Positions 31,310 through 44,627 of a stretch of 64,000 nt of DNA are shown piece by piece (position 1 is the first letter of the stretch; the number at the start of each line of letters is the position of its first letter). Made by a program: the position numbers and the translations under genes. Origin of the DNA: Sanghuangporus weigelae (Eukaryota; Basidiomycota; Agaricomycetes; Hymenochaetales; Hymenochaetaceae); contig CP137321.1 in the NCBI GenBank assembly GCA_033182465.1, positions 1,612,001 through 1,676,000 of the forward strand. Direction: 5' to 3'. A model generated the notes under the pieces. The model was not told the DNA's origin, made no database searches, and worked only from the letters and a program-made list of their open reading frames with translations.

Positions 31310-34100
31310 ATGTCTGACCGAAACTCGGCGCCAGCGGGGCCTGTTGCTGCGCCCGCACAAGGCGGCCAGGGACAGCGAGAGGAAACGGGGATTTTCGATA
31401 TTGTGAAGGTAAGCATTTTTTATTATAATACGTGTGTACTGACGGGCTATGGATCAAATTTGTGATGTGTTGATAGCGAGTCTTCATGATTTGGGCGATT
31501 TCCCAACTTGGTTCGTCCAATCAGCGTTGTATTGTTAGCGAAGAGATGCTGAACATTGATTCGTTTGCCGTCTAGCGACGAGGTTTATTGCTTACAAGTT
31601 CCAGCAACCAGCTGCGCCACCTAAACTGTCTCCAGCCGATACACAACCTGTAAACGTACAAACTGGAGAACGTGACCCCTTCCAGCTTCCACCGCAACAA
31701 GCTGTCTCAGCATGGCCGCTTGGAATAAACATGAGCATGCACGTTTATCTCTCAACGACTCCGGCTGGAGACGTATTCTCTTCAAAGTGGACGAAGAACT
31801 GGAGGGATTCCGGAGACGCGGACTTGCCGCACTTTATCTGGAGTAACATCACGTATGGCAACTGGGATGATAGGCACTCCGTGGACTTGGAAGTACCGCT
31901 GCCTTTGGTATGTACCTACGTCATCTCTTACTGTCAGATCATTCATTTTCCTTCGACGAGGACTCAGTCGGTGCAGAACAATGGCTCTCTTTGGGCAGAT
32001 ATCTTCCTTGTCCAGGATGGCCACAGTCCTGATCCGTCTGAGCCCAGCTTCAACCCAAGCAACATCCATCACGTCAGAAAAAGTAAATACGCTTCTCAAG
32101 TTTTGCGAGACACCATCTTACTCCATAATTCAGTTCTTACTCGTTACTTGCCAAGGGTTAAGGTCAGGAAAGAAAAGTCTCTTCTGAAGGGAGACCAAGG
32201 GCACGAGGAGTCTGAAGAGGAGGTAGGGTATTTCACTTCTTCTCATCAAGACATCCTCAATGCAATTCTTGTAGGAGCAACCTGATGTTATTGTATCGCA
32301 TTGGCACAAAGTAGGGGACTCGATTTCCATAATCTACTGCTTATTGTTGATCATTCGAACACGCAGAATCTCACTCTTGGCCTCATCTCTGACATTCCTT
32401 CTGTGGCCTACAACCAGCTGCCTCCAACACTCAGTGAACGTATGTTACGTGTCTTTGCTCGTTTTCTTATCGATTCATGTCTTACATGCAATATAGACAT
32501 CCATCTCGTTCCGAATCTGCGGGATGAGACCGGAACAAAGATGTTCTACAAGCCGATCATATTTTCTAACGACTTTTGGCAACTACGTTCGCAGCTTTTT
32601 GAAATTGACCAAACAACACCGCTCGTGCCATTGCGAATTGAATTACAACCGATGTCGTATTTCAAGTTCCAGCTTTTTGCGAGCCTTGGGGCTGGATTCA
32701 ATGAGGCAGCAAAACAACAGGGCGGGGCGTCTGTGTCCGAACTTGATGAAATTAAACGGATGTTGGTCGAGACCAACCCGTATTTCTTGATGCTCACGGC
32801 TGCCGTGACGGTTCTTCACTCGGTGTATGTTTCCGCTTGAGGCAGTGTACTATGTGTCTGACAGTGCACTTAATTCCAGGTTCGAGATGCTCGCTTTCAA
32901 GTCCGATGTTTCGCATTGGCGAAAGAAGAATGAGCTGGTAGGAGTGTCTGTACGGTACGTAACACCTGATATTCAACTCAGAAGGGGTGAAATTGATGCC
33001 CCGCTTTGCACATATCCAGGACTGTGAGTCGCTGAATTGCAGCCTGCTCATTCCTTCAACCTCATTGATAATAACAGATCGTCACTAATGTCGTCGTACA
33101 AACTATCATCCTCCTATATCTCATCGACAACAATGACAACACAAGCTGGATGATCCTACTGGGCCAAGGAGTCGGAATCGTCATTGAAGCCTGGAAGGTG
33201 AATACAACACTTTCATTGGAGGTATGGAATAGATCTGACATTGCAGTAAAGATCACAAAAGCCGTAGATGTCAAAATTGTAGGCGCACCTACAGGATCTT
33301 TCTTACCCTTCAAGATAGAAATCAGCGATAAACATGTGTTGAGCGAGGACGAGAAGAAGACGCAGGAGTGAGTTTCCGAGTTACGTATTCAGATGCCAAC
33401 CTAACTGACTTCAAATCGATACAGATATGACAAACTGGCCTACCGATATGTTTCCTATGCTGCTATCCCTGCGTTGGCTATTTATTCCGTGTACTCTCTT
33501 ATATATGAAACCCATCGGGGATGGTATAGTTTCATAATCTCGACACTGACCAGTTTCGTATACATGTTTGGATTCGTAAGTGATTCTGCATTCAGACATC
33601 ATCGCATCTTATGATTCGTTCATAGGCGCAACTTGTCCCACAATTAATCATTAACTACAAACTGAAGGTATGTATATAGAGATGCTTTGGAGGACATAGC
33701 TAATTCTTGTTCAGAGTGTTGCACACATGCCGATGAAGGCGATGGCATATAAGACACTTTCCACTGTTATAGACGATTTCTTCGCGTATGCTATTCTCCT
33801 TTTTCCTATCATACTGTCGTCGCTGAAGGTCTATGAAGTTTCTGTATCAAAATGCCCATTTTACATCGACTAGCGTGCTTCCGTGATGATGTCGTATTCC
33901 TCATTTTGTTGTATCAGGTACGTTTTCTTACTCATTTGATGCTCGAATGAAAATGCTAATAACATTCTCAGCGATGGATTTATCGTGTTGATCCCAAGCG
34001 GGTCAATGAGTATGGACAGGTGCTGGTCGATGACGGTGATGCTGTGGAAGGTGAGATTGGTAAGGCGAAGGAGAAGACGGAGAGCAAGAAGAATAAGTAG
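31310..34100 (+). CDS. CLPTM1: CLPTM1-family multi-pass membrane protein
   Basis: Homolog of cleft lip and palate transmembrane protein 1, an ER/endomembrane protein. It starts MSDRNSAPAGPVAAPAQGG, then a first membrane segment. The lumenal domain is recognisable: NVQTGERDPFQLPP, MSMHVYLSTT, FIWSNITYGNWDDRHSVDLE, SLWADIFLV, VSHWHKNLTLGL. After it come TAAVTVLHSVFEMLAFKSDV and WRKKNELVGVSVR, QTIIILYLIDNN, and a series of C-terminal helices. The tail is charged (GEIGKAKEKTESKKNK). About eleven short introns; exact junctions not all fixed. Confidence 0.92.
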
Positions 34101-35008
34101 AATGTTCCCTTGGACCACGGCATTATCGTACCGTACGATGACGCTAGTACTTATTGTGAATGCAAAGTTTTACAGTCATTTTTACCGGTCCTTTAAACAG
34201 TACCGTTCCTTTGAACACTTGAATTTCCTCCCTCGATTCTTCTTCCCTTGTCACGAAAAAAATCACACTGATGCAGAGAATATGTACCAATGATAATATC
34301 AAATTTCAGAAAATTTGAGTGATGCGTTCAGTGTAGAGAAATTGTGCACTGGCTAATTTGGTTGTATTTGGTTGAGTTTAACTTGCAACAATTGCTCTTG
34401 AGCTTGTTCTGACCAATTTATATAGAAGATAGCTGCACATATCACTAAAGTATCGTCATGGGTGCGTCTGTGCAAAGTTTGAAGAGAAAACAATAACTCT
34501 ACGAATTAATGCAGGGGAAATAAACAGAAACAGAAAGTGTGACAGATGGGAGGAACATGCTAAGATCGGCGGTTGTATTGCCATACCCGAGAACTAGCGC
34601 CGTGACGGTAAACTCTAATGTCACACGGTGTTCAAAGGAGTGGTTTTTGTGACATTCTTGCATCTTTTTTCTTTCATCGATAATAATTTCTCCTGTACAA
34701 TTTACAGCTTGAAAAAAATAGAGAATGTTGCCCTCGTCAAGGGCTATCAGAATATGTACTTTAAATATACAAATCGGCTGTGTGGTGAGCTGGGCGAGTG
34801 CATCTGTATTGGGTGTTCAAAGGACCGGTAAATGACTGTATCGTAAAATTAATTTATTGTTATTGAAATGCGGTGCGACGGTCCGAATCACTCACTCGAA
34901 ATTGCCTAAAAAGAAATAAATTCTGGCTGTGACCCAATCGCATACGTACGCCGAAACTCAGCTTCACGCCTCGACGGCGTCTCTCTCTCCTTCCCTTCCT
35001 CTGCAGCA
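34101..35008. other. Intergenic region
   Basis: 908 bp, AT-rich in its centre (about 34660-34860). A 67-codon open frame at 34628-34831 has no support. It probably holds the CLPTM1 3' UTR and the promoter of the next gene. Confidence 0.5.
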
Positions 35009-37867
35009 ATGTCCACCGATGATGACGATGCTCCGACCTACGCTTGTCGATGTCTGAATATCCGTCTATGTAAAGGCAAAACAAGCAAGCAAGGTACTCA
35101 ACACCAGTCACAACAAAAGGATACGTCTGCGGAATATTTGCCTCTATACGTCGGCGACGAGGGTATAAAGATAGTAAGCATGTCATTTCTCTTGTTGATC
35201 GCTTTCATTGATCTTCTTATTCCTTACTAGTCCCATAATGAGCTGACGCTGCGGACTCGATCTCGCGTAGTGTCTGACTCGACTTCATCTACCGGACGCA
35301 CTCAATCGATGCTGGTGACATGCTTGGTCTGCGATACTGCAGCTTATCGAATCAAGACTGAGGTGCCACCCGATGAGGACGCAAAGGAAGGTCCTATTCT
35401 GCCTACAGAAGATTGGGCGGAACGAGATACTCTAAGAAGCAAGAGTGGTTACGTCGATGTGCGTGTCGGGACAGAGGGATGCATTGTGAGTATCCTCGCC
35501 TCTGTTTGGCGGCTTTTAATTACGTGGCTCTTGCATACCCTGCACATATACTTGCCATTTCATAGATTAACACTGTTTTTTGTGTGATACTTATTCGCGC
35601 TAATGCTACTTTCAGGCTCAGGATGAAATCAAGAGGCTCTTGTCGTCGTCATCGTCCTACTCGCAATACTTCTCACTTGCCATGCCATCGGAATCCCACA
35701 TTCTATCAACGACAGCTCCACCGTTGCTTCCGCAAGCAAGACTCACAATCCCAGCGTCGCATTCCTTTTTGCCTAATCTTCCGCCGTTCCTGCCTCCGCC
35801 ACCTTTCACTCCATCACATCCGATCTTCTTGCATCTTTCCTCAATTGCCACAGCAACTTCTAATGATGCCCGGAGAGATACAGAGAAACGCATCGAAAAT
35901 TTTGCCAGACAGGAATTAGCTCGGTTGGAAGAGCATGAAACGGATCTAAGGACGCAACTGGAGCACATCTGGTGGATCGTGAAGGAGGGTTTGAAGAAGG
36001 CCGAACAAGAACGAGATGCAAGTCTCCTTCATGCGCTCAAGTCCAGGCGGAGGAGTATGAGCCCTCATTATCCGCCTTCTTCTGCAGACGACATGGGCTC
36101 TGTAATCGTCCGTAACTTCATCCCATCAACCTATCATACTCCTCGGGCAATACGTTCATCTGCTGCACGTACCTCGGCCCTGTCAGCCTCCTTGGCCACA
36201 ACATCCTTTCATCACCCGCGAGCCCAGCAGGACATAAGGTCCGACCTTGCTGGTGTACGTGACCATCCTGCACTCTTAACTCCTTCACCGCCGCCTTATA
36301 CTTCCAACCCTTCCTCTTCAAGAAGCGGATCCGAATCCGAACTTCCTACTGCTTCGATAGCGATAGCGTCACGTTCATTCAAGCGGAACATGGATGAATC
36401 AAATGATGCCGCCGCCACGTATCGTTTTTTCGTGATCGAGGAGCAGGAGGCTGAACGGCGGAAAGCGAAAGAAAGGGCGGAAAAGAACAGGAACAACGAG
36501 GTGACGCGAGAAAATAAAGATGCTCCGGATCCTGACTCTAGAAAGCAAGCATCCGCACCAACGCCTCAGGCCGAGGAGAAAAGAGACGCGGCATCAACAA
36601 ATGACAAATTGGCGAGTCCCAAGAAAAAGGATATTCGAAGAAAAGTCACTTTCAACATTGAACCGAACATCGTGACTATTAAACGGGATATCATTGCTGA
36701 GGCAGAAGAGGAACAACTGCCGGAGAAAGGAGAAGGTACGAACTAGTATTATTTGATGATCGTCGCTAATGATTCGCAATCCAATAGACCTGCTTTTTGA
36801 AATGGATGGTGTCAATCCTAATCCCGTCGAACGTGAAGATCAAGGTCCTGCCCAAGATGACCAAAATGTTCAGAACAGTCAGAACGAGGCGAAAACTGAG
36901 AATTCTTTCCATGAGCCTGCCGAACGACCACAAAGATCAGGCAGACGGCAAAAGGATTCCAAAGATGCTGGGCTCCCTCAATCATTTGCTGCACTTCGAC
37001 CTTCATCTCTTCCCGCTCCTTCTCACATTCGACCTCCCGTTCGCTCACAGACCCACAATGACGGTAGCGAGACAAAGCAATTAGACGTACCACAAGCAAG
37101 TGGCTCGAGTCAAGCGAAAGATATCAAACGTCAGTCCTCAGAAGGTGATGTGACAGAAGAGGTCCTTTCTCCGGAACAGAAGGACTTCTTGAAGCTCGTC
37201 GCGGCTGAGACACCCAGCCATCGTGGATTTTGGAAACCGGGAAGTGACTCCTGGAAGATATTCGATCGCAATCGTGGGCATCTCTCTTCAGGGAGACAAT
37301 CGCGACCTACAGAATATGACGATGTGGAAGATCCACCGTCAAACGCGAATGGTAGAAACAAGGAATGTAAGTTTTGTTTATTATCTATCAGATGATTGTC
37401 TTCTCATTCGGAGTTCAGCGACAGATTTGGATTGGAGACATTACAGGAGGCCAGATGTAGTCGGGTCTCTGCCCATTCCAATGGCTCCTATTGCTCAACA
37501 AAAACCAGCCGGTCCCCTGTCGCTTCGCCCGAAAACCTCACTTACAGATCGACCAGGCACTCTAGTACCTCCCTTACTTTCTTTACCAGCTGTCCCTGAG
37601 GAGGAAGAAGAAGAGAAGGAGAAAAGATCTGCGGCGTCAATCCGAAAGGAGGTCTATGCCGAGCGAAACAAAGCTCGTGGTTTGGATCCGGGGATTCTTG
37701 ACTTCGGTGACGGTGATGATGATGATGAAGACGGGGGAGGAAGTCCAGAACCAGAGGATCCTGTGGATCAGGTATCAACAAGTAGAAGTCGACAGCATGC
37801 GTTAGAGATTATCAGAATTCGCAATGCTGCTCCTCCCGAAGGATTTTGGCGTAGCTTAGCTACGTAA
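35009..37867 (+). CDS. Orphan protein with paired N-terminal cysteine motifs and disordered body
   Basis: Family not recognised. Five exons (35009-35173, 35231-35485, 35616-36735, 36788-37366, 37419-37867) close to 2568 nt, 855 aa. The N-terminal 120 residues look folded: MSTDDDDAPTYACRCLNIRL (CxC at 13/15), EYLPLYVGDEGIKI, SHNELTLRTRSRV, then LVTCLVCDTAAYRI (CxxC at 86/89), a possible single zinc site. The rest is Ser/Pro-rich and charged, with a short helix ELARLEEHETDLRTQLEHIW, a KKKDIRRKVTFNIEP motif (RVxF-like, possible PP1 docking) and acidic patches. The C-terminal block LDWRHYRRPDVVGSLPIPM and APPEGFWRSLAT look conserved. Zinc binding and PP1 docking are inference. Confidence 0.8.
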
Positions 37868-38228
37868 CATTTCTTCCGTTTCTTCAATATTTATTTGTCT
37901 GCCCGATGCATCGTCTTGTTGTTGTCCGATTCAATATGTATGCATTTCTTCCGTTTTCTTTTTCGTTGTCAAACGCAATGTAGCAGCACTTGCCCTTCGC
38001 ATTCCTAGTATAGATGTTCTCTGATAATGTGCATGTTGATAATTAGTGTAGATAGCAAGCACAATTCATTTTGATTAATTCGGTAAAGGTTCCCGGTCAG
38101 AACTGTCACTATGCATATCAATGATAAATGCCACATATTACAAGTCAAGAAGTCAAGTTAGAAATCAGAAGTGCTTCAGGTAACCAAGATCCAAGTGCCA
38201 CATAAGTTGACTAAACCAAGTAAACGCC
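37868..38228. other. Convergent 3' region
   Basis: 361 bp between the stop codons of the orphan protein (+) and the GST-like gene (-). Only 3' UTR-like AT/T-rich sequence is seen. Confidence 0.6.
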
Positions 38229-39643
38229 CTACAGTTTACTGCTTGTCGGTGCTACCGGAGTAACGGTATAATTGAGACGAGGGAAATGGCAGTACAACGA
38301 AGGTACTGCAATGCCCTTGAGACGAAGGACCATCTCTTCACGAGTGAAGCCTGCAAGATCACCGATCGTTGGGTAGTTCGTGGCTGCAAATTGGTCTATT
38401 AAATTGAGTGATTAGGGTAGATAATAACAAACGTCCTTACAGTTATCGTCAGGAATAACCTGCACCTTTTCCCCGAGTTTCAATCCGAGTAACTTTGCTT
38501 CATCCTGGTCGAAGCCGACCTTGCTGAGCCGCTCGTCTGCATTGTCCGCGATGATCTTGGCCGCAGCAGAGCCGTCAATTTTGGTGACACCTGGTGCATT
38601 CGCCTCGCGTTTCGCTTTCTCGAATTCAGCCATTCTTTGCATCCACTATGATGAGGCCGTCAATAGGAATAGTATCTTCTTGTTAATATCGTCCAGCTTA
38701 CTGCGATTGAACGGGGAAATTTCTCAGGAGTGATGACTTGTTTCATTCCTCGGAAACGCATAATCCATCCAAAGACGTGATAGAGGTCCAGATCGGCATA
38801 TCCCACGGTCGCGGTGTCGAATACCCATTCGCGTCCGTCAGAAAGTTGCTTCTCGAGATAATTCTACAGAAATGCCTCAACGAGGGTAGATAGGCTCGAA
38901 TGTATATTCCGTAACGTACCATGTGAGAGCTCAGGAGGCCCATCACGACTGGCTTCCTTGCGACCATTTTCTGAATGTCCATCGGAGTACCGAACCACTA
39001 CAGAACAATCGGACGCCATTCGAGTTTGGATATTTGTACTGAATTTACCTTACTCCTATCCTCAATGAATTCCGGTGAAAACTTATCATATGGAAGCGCA
39101 GTTGTAGCCAAACTGAACAAAGGTCGGTCGACATAAAAAGCCGCTAGTAGTTCGATTATTCCTGTATCTCCCTTCCCACCGTCCTTGCGGTCAGGAAATA
39201 ATGTTGGAAACCCCTGGTTTTTGGGGAAGCAGCGCTCAACAGCAGATATGATGAGATTCGTGTCGCAAAAGACATCATTTCCTATTGCAAGAATAGGGAT
39301 ACGGCGATATCCAATCCCTTAGGTCAAGATGTGAGCTGAAAAGTAGTTTTCGAAAGTATGAATGCGACGAATGTATACCTAAAGCGTCAGTGATTTCCGG
39401 TCGAGGAAGCGACATCGCTACCTGCGTATGCGTTTAGACGTGTACACAAATTTGAGTCTTTCAGTAATGCACCTCGACTCTGTAATGTGGAACACCTTTG
39501 AACGCAAGGACGTTCTCTATCTTTGCACCTTTGAGACATATAAGAGAGAGATCACAAGGATGCAATAGAAACTATGTATTACTCGCGGGGGATGCCTCAT
39601 AACGATAGAATACCACGGGAGGCGAGTTCCTCATCTTTGACAT
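38229..39643 (-). CDS. Glutathione S-transferase-like protein
   Basis: A thioredoxin-fold N-terminal domain, PPVVFYRYEASPAS then KIENVLAFKGVPHYR and MSLPRPEITDALGIGYRRIP with NDVFCDTNLII, matches fungal GST-like proteins. A helical C-terminal domain follows (KWFGTPMDIQKMVARKPVVM, GWIMRFRGMKQVITPEKFPR, WMQRMAEFEKAKREANAPG). An extra C-terminal domain (GLKLGEKVQVIPDDN...) ends PVAPTSSKL. About seven introns, roughly 340 aa. I took MSKMRNSPPVV (39643) as the start; an in-frame ATG at 39760 would add a hydrophobic leader (ATSTSIALALAFLFG) and could give a targeted form. Substrate unknown. Confidence 0.82.
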
Positions 39644-39941
39644 CAAGGTCAAAGACCGCGACCAGATTCGTTGCACGTTTGAAAATGGAGCAGAACCGAA
39701 AAGAAATGCCAAAGCCAGGGCGATGGAGGTGGAAGTAGCTTTTATACCCCACAAGCACATGAATCTACACCCACCGACCGGATCGGTTGAATCTGGACGG
39801 AGAATGAATTTGGGCGATGATGATCGACGTTGCTACTTCAAGTAATACAGGCGTATGTAAGCTGGAATCGGATAGACCCGCCCTATGTAAACTTCTTGTT
39901 ATTGTGTCCTCACCTCCGACAATCAGTATCGACGAGTCGGG

Positions 39942-40729
39942 ATGAACAGGCCTTCAAGCTTCTCCATCCTCACCGTCGCCGGGATCACCATAATCGGTAG
40001 TATCGTGGCTTATGCAGCCTATTTCGACTACAAACGTCGAAGTGACCCTTCGTTCCGACGAAAAATTCGTATGTCTTTACCTGTGACGTGTGCTATTTAC
40101 GCTGCTCATAGGCACCGACATAGGCACGCAAAAGAAGAAGGTAGACAAGGCCGTCGCAGACGACAAGGAGAAGGAGGCTGCCAAAGCTAACGACGCGCTT
40201 AATATTCCTCGAGAACTCCTATCGGCCATTCACGAAAAATCCAATGAAGAGGCTCCGCCGACCAATCCAGAAGAAAGACACAACTTCTTTGTCAATGTAG
40301 TCGGGACGGCTGAGAGACTTGCCGCGGAAGGTACGTCTCGCTAGGAATGCAATATTTCATAATCTGATTGTTTTCTCGAAGGGCCTCAAAACTATTTGGA
40401 GGCAGCCATCTACTTTTATCAGGCCTTGCGCGTTTATCCTTCGCCGATGGAGCTTATCATCATCTATCAAAAGACTGTGCCGGAGCCTTGTCTTGCTGTA
40501 TGTCAAGTTCTCTTGCTCCAGGGATTTCGACTGACTGTATCGACAGATCGTCATGGAACTGTATAACATGGATGTGAGTACATCTTCAGAGATGGGTGGG
40601 AGTGGTATGAACATTGGGATTGATATCGATGAGGCCTCAAGTCCAACATCCAAGGGTCCTCCATCTGAAGCTTCATCACAGGAGTGGGACAAGGTCACGG
40701 ATCCTGGCAGTGCTATTCCTTCAGCTTGA
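39942..40729 (+). CDS. TOM20: TOM20 mitochondrial import receptor subunit
   Basis: Outer-membrane receptor for presequence-bearing proteins. The N-terminal anchor FSILTVAGITIIGSIVAYAA is followed by the basic DYKRRSDPSFRRKI. After an intron (40069-40111) comes a charged linker (QKKKVDKAVADDKEKEAAK), then the MAS20 core: HNFFVNVVGTAERLAAEGPQ, NYLEAAIYFYQALRVYPSPM and ELIIIYQKTVPEPCLAIVME. The tail is Gly/Ser-rich. Four coding exons; about 200 aa. Confidence 0.94.
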
Positions 40730-40956
40730 AGCACGGCTTACGCGTATACACATTTTTGTCGTATCCCTCTACATACCATTTCCTACCCCAATGCCTATTA
40801 CAATGAAACACGGATATCTAATGCTCTGCTTCTATGTCATTTGTCCACGGCCAGGTGATTGGCCACATTCAAGGTGCGAAACGTTCTGCGTCATAACTTC
40901 AAGGGCTGGGGTTGAAAACTTGGTTAGGTTATTATAAGAAGTTTCCGCCTCAATCC

Positions 40957-42267
40957 ATGAACGTAATTCTCCAAAAGGTTGAAACAGCAGACAGTAAAGG
41001 AGGCCAAACTCGCACGCACTCTCTCGTGGCTACGAAGAGCTTCAAAGCTGGGGACGTGATTTACAAGGTCTATAACATTTCTATCATTTATGTGCCATGT
41101 AATTGACATTATCCAAAGGAAATGCCAATCGTGTCTGCTCTAGACCCAGATTTACAAGGGAAAGGGACCCATTGCTCACACTGCATGCGTGAAATTTCTG
41201 AGGATGCTGCAGTTATCCCTACGTCAGATCGGCTCTTTTCCATCTATTGCTCGGAAAAGTGCCAGAGTCAATGCGGCACCCAATCGCACGATCTACTTTT
41301 CAGCGATAAAAGCCCATTGCCACCTGAGATTGCGGTTGACTTATCACAATCCACGATAGACCGTCCTAAGACACAGGATGCTCTGGCCGAATTTTGGCGT
41401 CAAAAGGCTAGCTCTGGTATACTGCTTGTTGCAAGACTTGTCGCCTTGCAAGTCATTGCGGAACTGGCGAAAACTTTACCACAGGCGGGACACATGTATG
41501 CTGAGCTTCCTGAATTAAGTGTCAGCGGTCCATACACCGTCTACGATCACTTGGAGCGCTTACGATACATTGATGTGACTGTACCGGAAAGTGAATACAA
41601 CACATTCAGGAATCTTCTACTCGCAACCCTGCCATTCCTGGAAGACGTGCACTCGGACGAACGACACGCGATGTTCCGCGGAAAGATTGCTTACAACGCT
41701 ATTGGCATCTATCACGGTGAAGGCAGAGAGGACAGGGTGAGTTAGTATTCTTATGTCTAAGCGAATGCACTGATTCTGTGATTAGAATGTCAAGTCAGAG
41801 AGCGAAGAATATACCAGAATTCCAATCGGCACTTCAAAACAGATTGGTACTGGATTGTACTTCGTTTCGTCCTACGTGAGTTTACCACTTTACGGAAACT
41901 GTTTTAAGTAACTGGAAGCTGATTGAGGGGATTTTAGCTTGCTCATTCGTGTGCTCCCTCTGTGTACTCGTGCTTCAGCGAGGGCACCTCGGAGCTACAC
42001 CTTGTCGCGTTGCGAGATATAGAAGAAGGCGAAGAGCTGTCAATGGCCTACGTCGATGTTTCACAACGAGTGGATGAGTCTCCCGCCGAGGCCTATGCGC
42101 GTCGGCGTGCTGCATTGTCCCAGGGTTGGAGGTTTTTATGCGCCTGTGCAAGATGCATAGAAGATAAGAAATCTCTTGGATTAGAAAATGTGGAGGATGA
42201 GGAACTGGTGAAGGACGGATCGAAACTTGATTTTGATTCCGGGTTGAGAGTGCAAACAGTACCCTGA
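40957..42267 (+). CDS. SET-domain protein (Set6/SMYD-like)
   Basis: Probable lysine methyltransferase-family protein. The first exon gives MNVILQKVETADSKGGQTRT and the SET-N segment LVATKSFKAGDVIYK, spliced to EMPIVSALD. A cysteine insert, HCSHCMREI...YCSEKCQSQCG, replaces a full MYND finger. The catalytic half has TGLYFVSSYLAHSCAPSVYS, LHLVALRDIEEGEELSMAYV (the GEEL..Y motif) and post-SET CACARC. The usual NHS is AHS here. It lies 227 bp downstream of TOM20 in the same orientation. Substrate unknown. Confidence 0.85.
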
Positions 42268-42551
42268 ATCATGCACGCATTTCTCGCTCGCAAGATTTGC
42301 ACGCTGATTATATCATACACGCTCAGATTAATCTTGTTCGTTGTATAATCTTCTTACGCACAACTTGCTTGTTCCGTGTACTTACTCTTAGATTGCAAAA
42401 TATCAAGCACGTGTCGGAACGCGAGTTCGCGTCACGAGCAAGATCACCGCTCGTCTTAATTCATCAGCATCTCCGGAGGGGAAATGATATAAACCAGCTT
42501 GTGAACTTACGTTGCCTTTCAGTCGTCGTTCTTCTAACCACTGTTTCTACC

Positions 42552-44414
42552 ATGAGACAGTCGGAACAAGCCAGTCTGGGAGATGCATTCATTAAAGTCT
42601 CTTTCGAGGAAGAAGGCGCGTGTCGTCCCTCGAGAGAAGGCGACAGCGAGGTGTATACCAGATGGATTAGCAAGGGTGAGTCCTTTCTGAACCAGGAGGC
42701 TCTCTACTGATGCATAGTTCATGGACATTGAACGACCTATGTAGCCTCTGCAAGCTTTGCGAAGCCCAACATAATCGGGTACGCCGCGTCCATCTAGAGG
42801 CAACTTCATTGTGCTAACCGCATGTTGTCGTAGTGCCGACCTCCTTCGCAAGCTGTATCCCAAGCATTCTCTCGTTATGTCTCAAGATTACAACTTGAAC
42901 ATCCTCGGGTTTCCGCTTGCTGTCAGCGTGCCACTCGAACCAGACGAACTCATCACAAACTCGTTCTATTACCCTCTTGCTCGTGGTTCGGGAGGTGTGC
43001 TATTGAATTCGGTGGAATTTGGAGCCTTCCGTACTGCCTGGGATGTGAGTCATCTTGGGCGATGGTCTAATAATCAGCTGATGTACTGGTTTCACTTAAT
43101 TCTAGAAATACGATTTCACCGTGTTCATCGTTAAGTATCCCGAGGGTCTGGGCGTCTATACGCAACATTACATTCTCCATGACGGACTCAAGGGTCCCGC
43201 GCACGCGTTTCTAGCTGCCGTCGGTACCTGGGCATATGAACTACACAACGAGATTTGGGTTTTCAACAACGGATTTTGGAACAAGGATGCCGCTCTCTGG
43301 GTAGACGTACAAAAGGCGAACTGGGACGATGTGATCCTAAAGGATGCCTTCAAGAAAGAGGTACAGAATGATGTGTACTCATTCTTTGATTCAGAGGATC
43401 TGTACAAGAGCCTCGGGATACCGTGGAAGAGGGGTTTAATTATGTATGGACCGCCAGGTAACGAATTTTGGTGCCGCATTATGTCGTTTCATTCATTCCT
43501 TCTCCAGGAAACGGAAAGACAATCAGTCTGAAGGCCATCATGAAGACTGTCCAGCAGAAGGGATTTAACCCACTTTATGTCAAGTCGTTCCAGAGTGATT
43601 GGCGCAGTCTCGAGCATTCAAGTTTTCGGATGCTGATTCCTCTACTCTTCTAGGCTGGAGAGGTGAAGAAGGCTCAATGGATGAAGTCTTTGCGAAAGCA
43701 CGGATTCTCGCACCCTGCGTCCTTATTCTTGAAGATCTCGATAGCTTAATCAATGACCGCAACCGCTCGTTCTTCCTGAATCAGCTGGACGGTATCCGGG
43801 GCAATGACGGTCTCCTGCTCATTGCTACAACGAATCATTTTGATCGACTCGATCCTGGGCTGTCAGAGAGGCCAAGTCGCTTTGACAGGAAATAGTGCGT
43901 AGTCTCCTGAGATCTCAAAGAAAATGATTTGATTGATTTGGCTAACTAGCCTTTTCGATGACCCCGATCGCGATGAGCGTCTGCTCTACACCAGCTACTG
44001 GCAGAACAAGCTCGAAGATAATGACAAAGTTGACTTCCCCGACCGGCTCGCTCTCGAGGTCGCGGATCTTACGTACGGTTTTTCGTTTGCATACCTCAAG
44101 GAATGCTTGTGAGTGTCCTACTATTTTTGATCTTGAACGTTTTCTTAGTTTCTCGTAGTGTTTCGACGCTTGTGCTTCTGGTGACGGGGGAACAGAAGAA
44201 GTCTTTTGAAGTGACATTGAAGGGACAAATCAAGCAGCTTCGCAAACAATTGGACAAGGCCCCAAAATCTTTCGGGACCGGAATTTCGCGTCCTGCTGTG
44301 GTAAGATCCACTGGTCAAGCTCCACTATCGCCCAAGCCAGATATCTGGGAGATCGTGCGCGAAAGGGTCGCATACTCATTTGGAAGTTCAGCGGATCAAA
44401 CGTTCACATACTGA
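42552..44414 (+). CDS. AAA-family ATPase (Bcs1-like ATPase core)
   Basis: Single AAA module behind a fungal-specific N-terminal domain (SADLLRKLYPKHSLVMSQDY, SVEFGAFRTAW, GPAHAFLAAVGTWAYELHNE). Walker A is GPPGNGKT, split by an intron; Walker B is VLILEDLDSL with the Glu-Asp order seen in Bcs1-type AAA proteins; sensor 1 is LLLIATTNHFD; the arginine-finger region is LDPGLSERPSRFDRKY. The start MRQSEQASLGDAFIKV (42552) is the first ATG that splices in phase to ASFAKPNIIGYA. Role unknown; such proteins are common in agaricomycetes. Confidence 0.85.
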
Positions 44415-44627
44415 CCTATGCTGTTGAGACTCCATATGTAATTTGATTGATTGTTCTCTTTGCTCCTAACAGCTGCTGTCATTGGGTTGCTTGTATACTG
44501 TAGAGCTATTGTTGACATTGCATCGGTTCATCTCTATCCAGTAGGGTATGTGAGAATGGGAGAGGGACATTAAAAACATGTTCATGTTCGCAGCAAATAG
44601 CCGCTGAAGTAGCATCAAAAACGATTC

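Noticed and set aside
40330-40957. Fusion of TOM20 and the SET-domain gene into one transcript
   Set aside because: TOM20 ends with a clean stop at 40729 after its usual Gly/Ser tail, and the SET gene has its own ATG and first exon at 40957.
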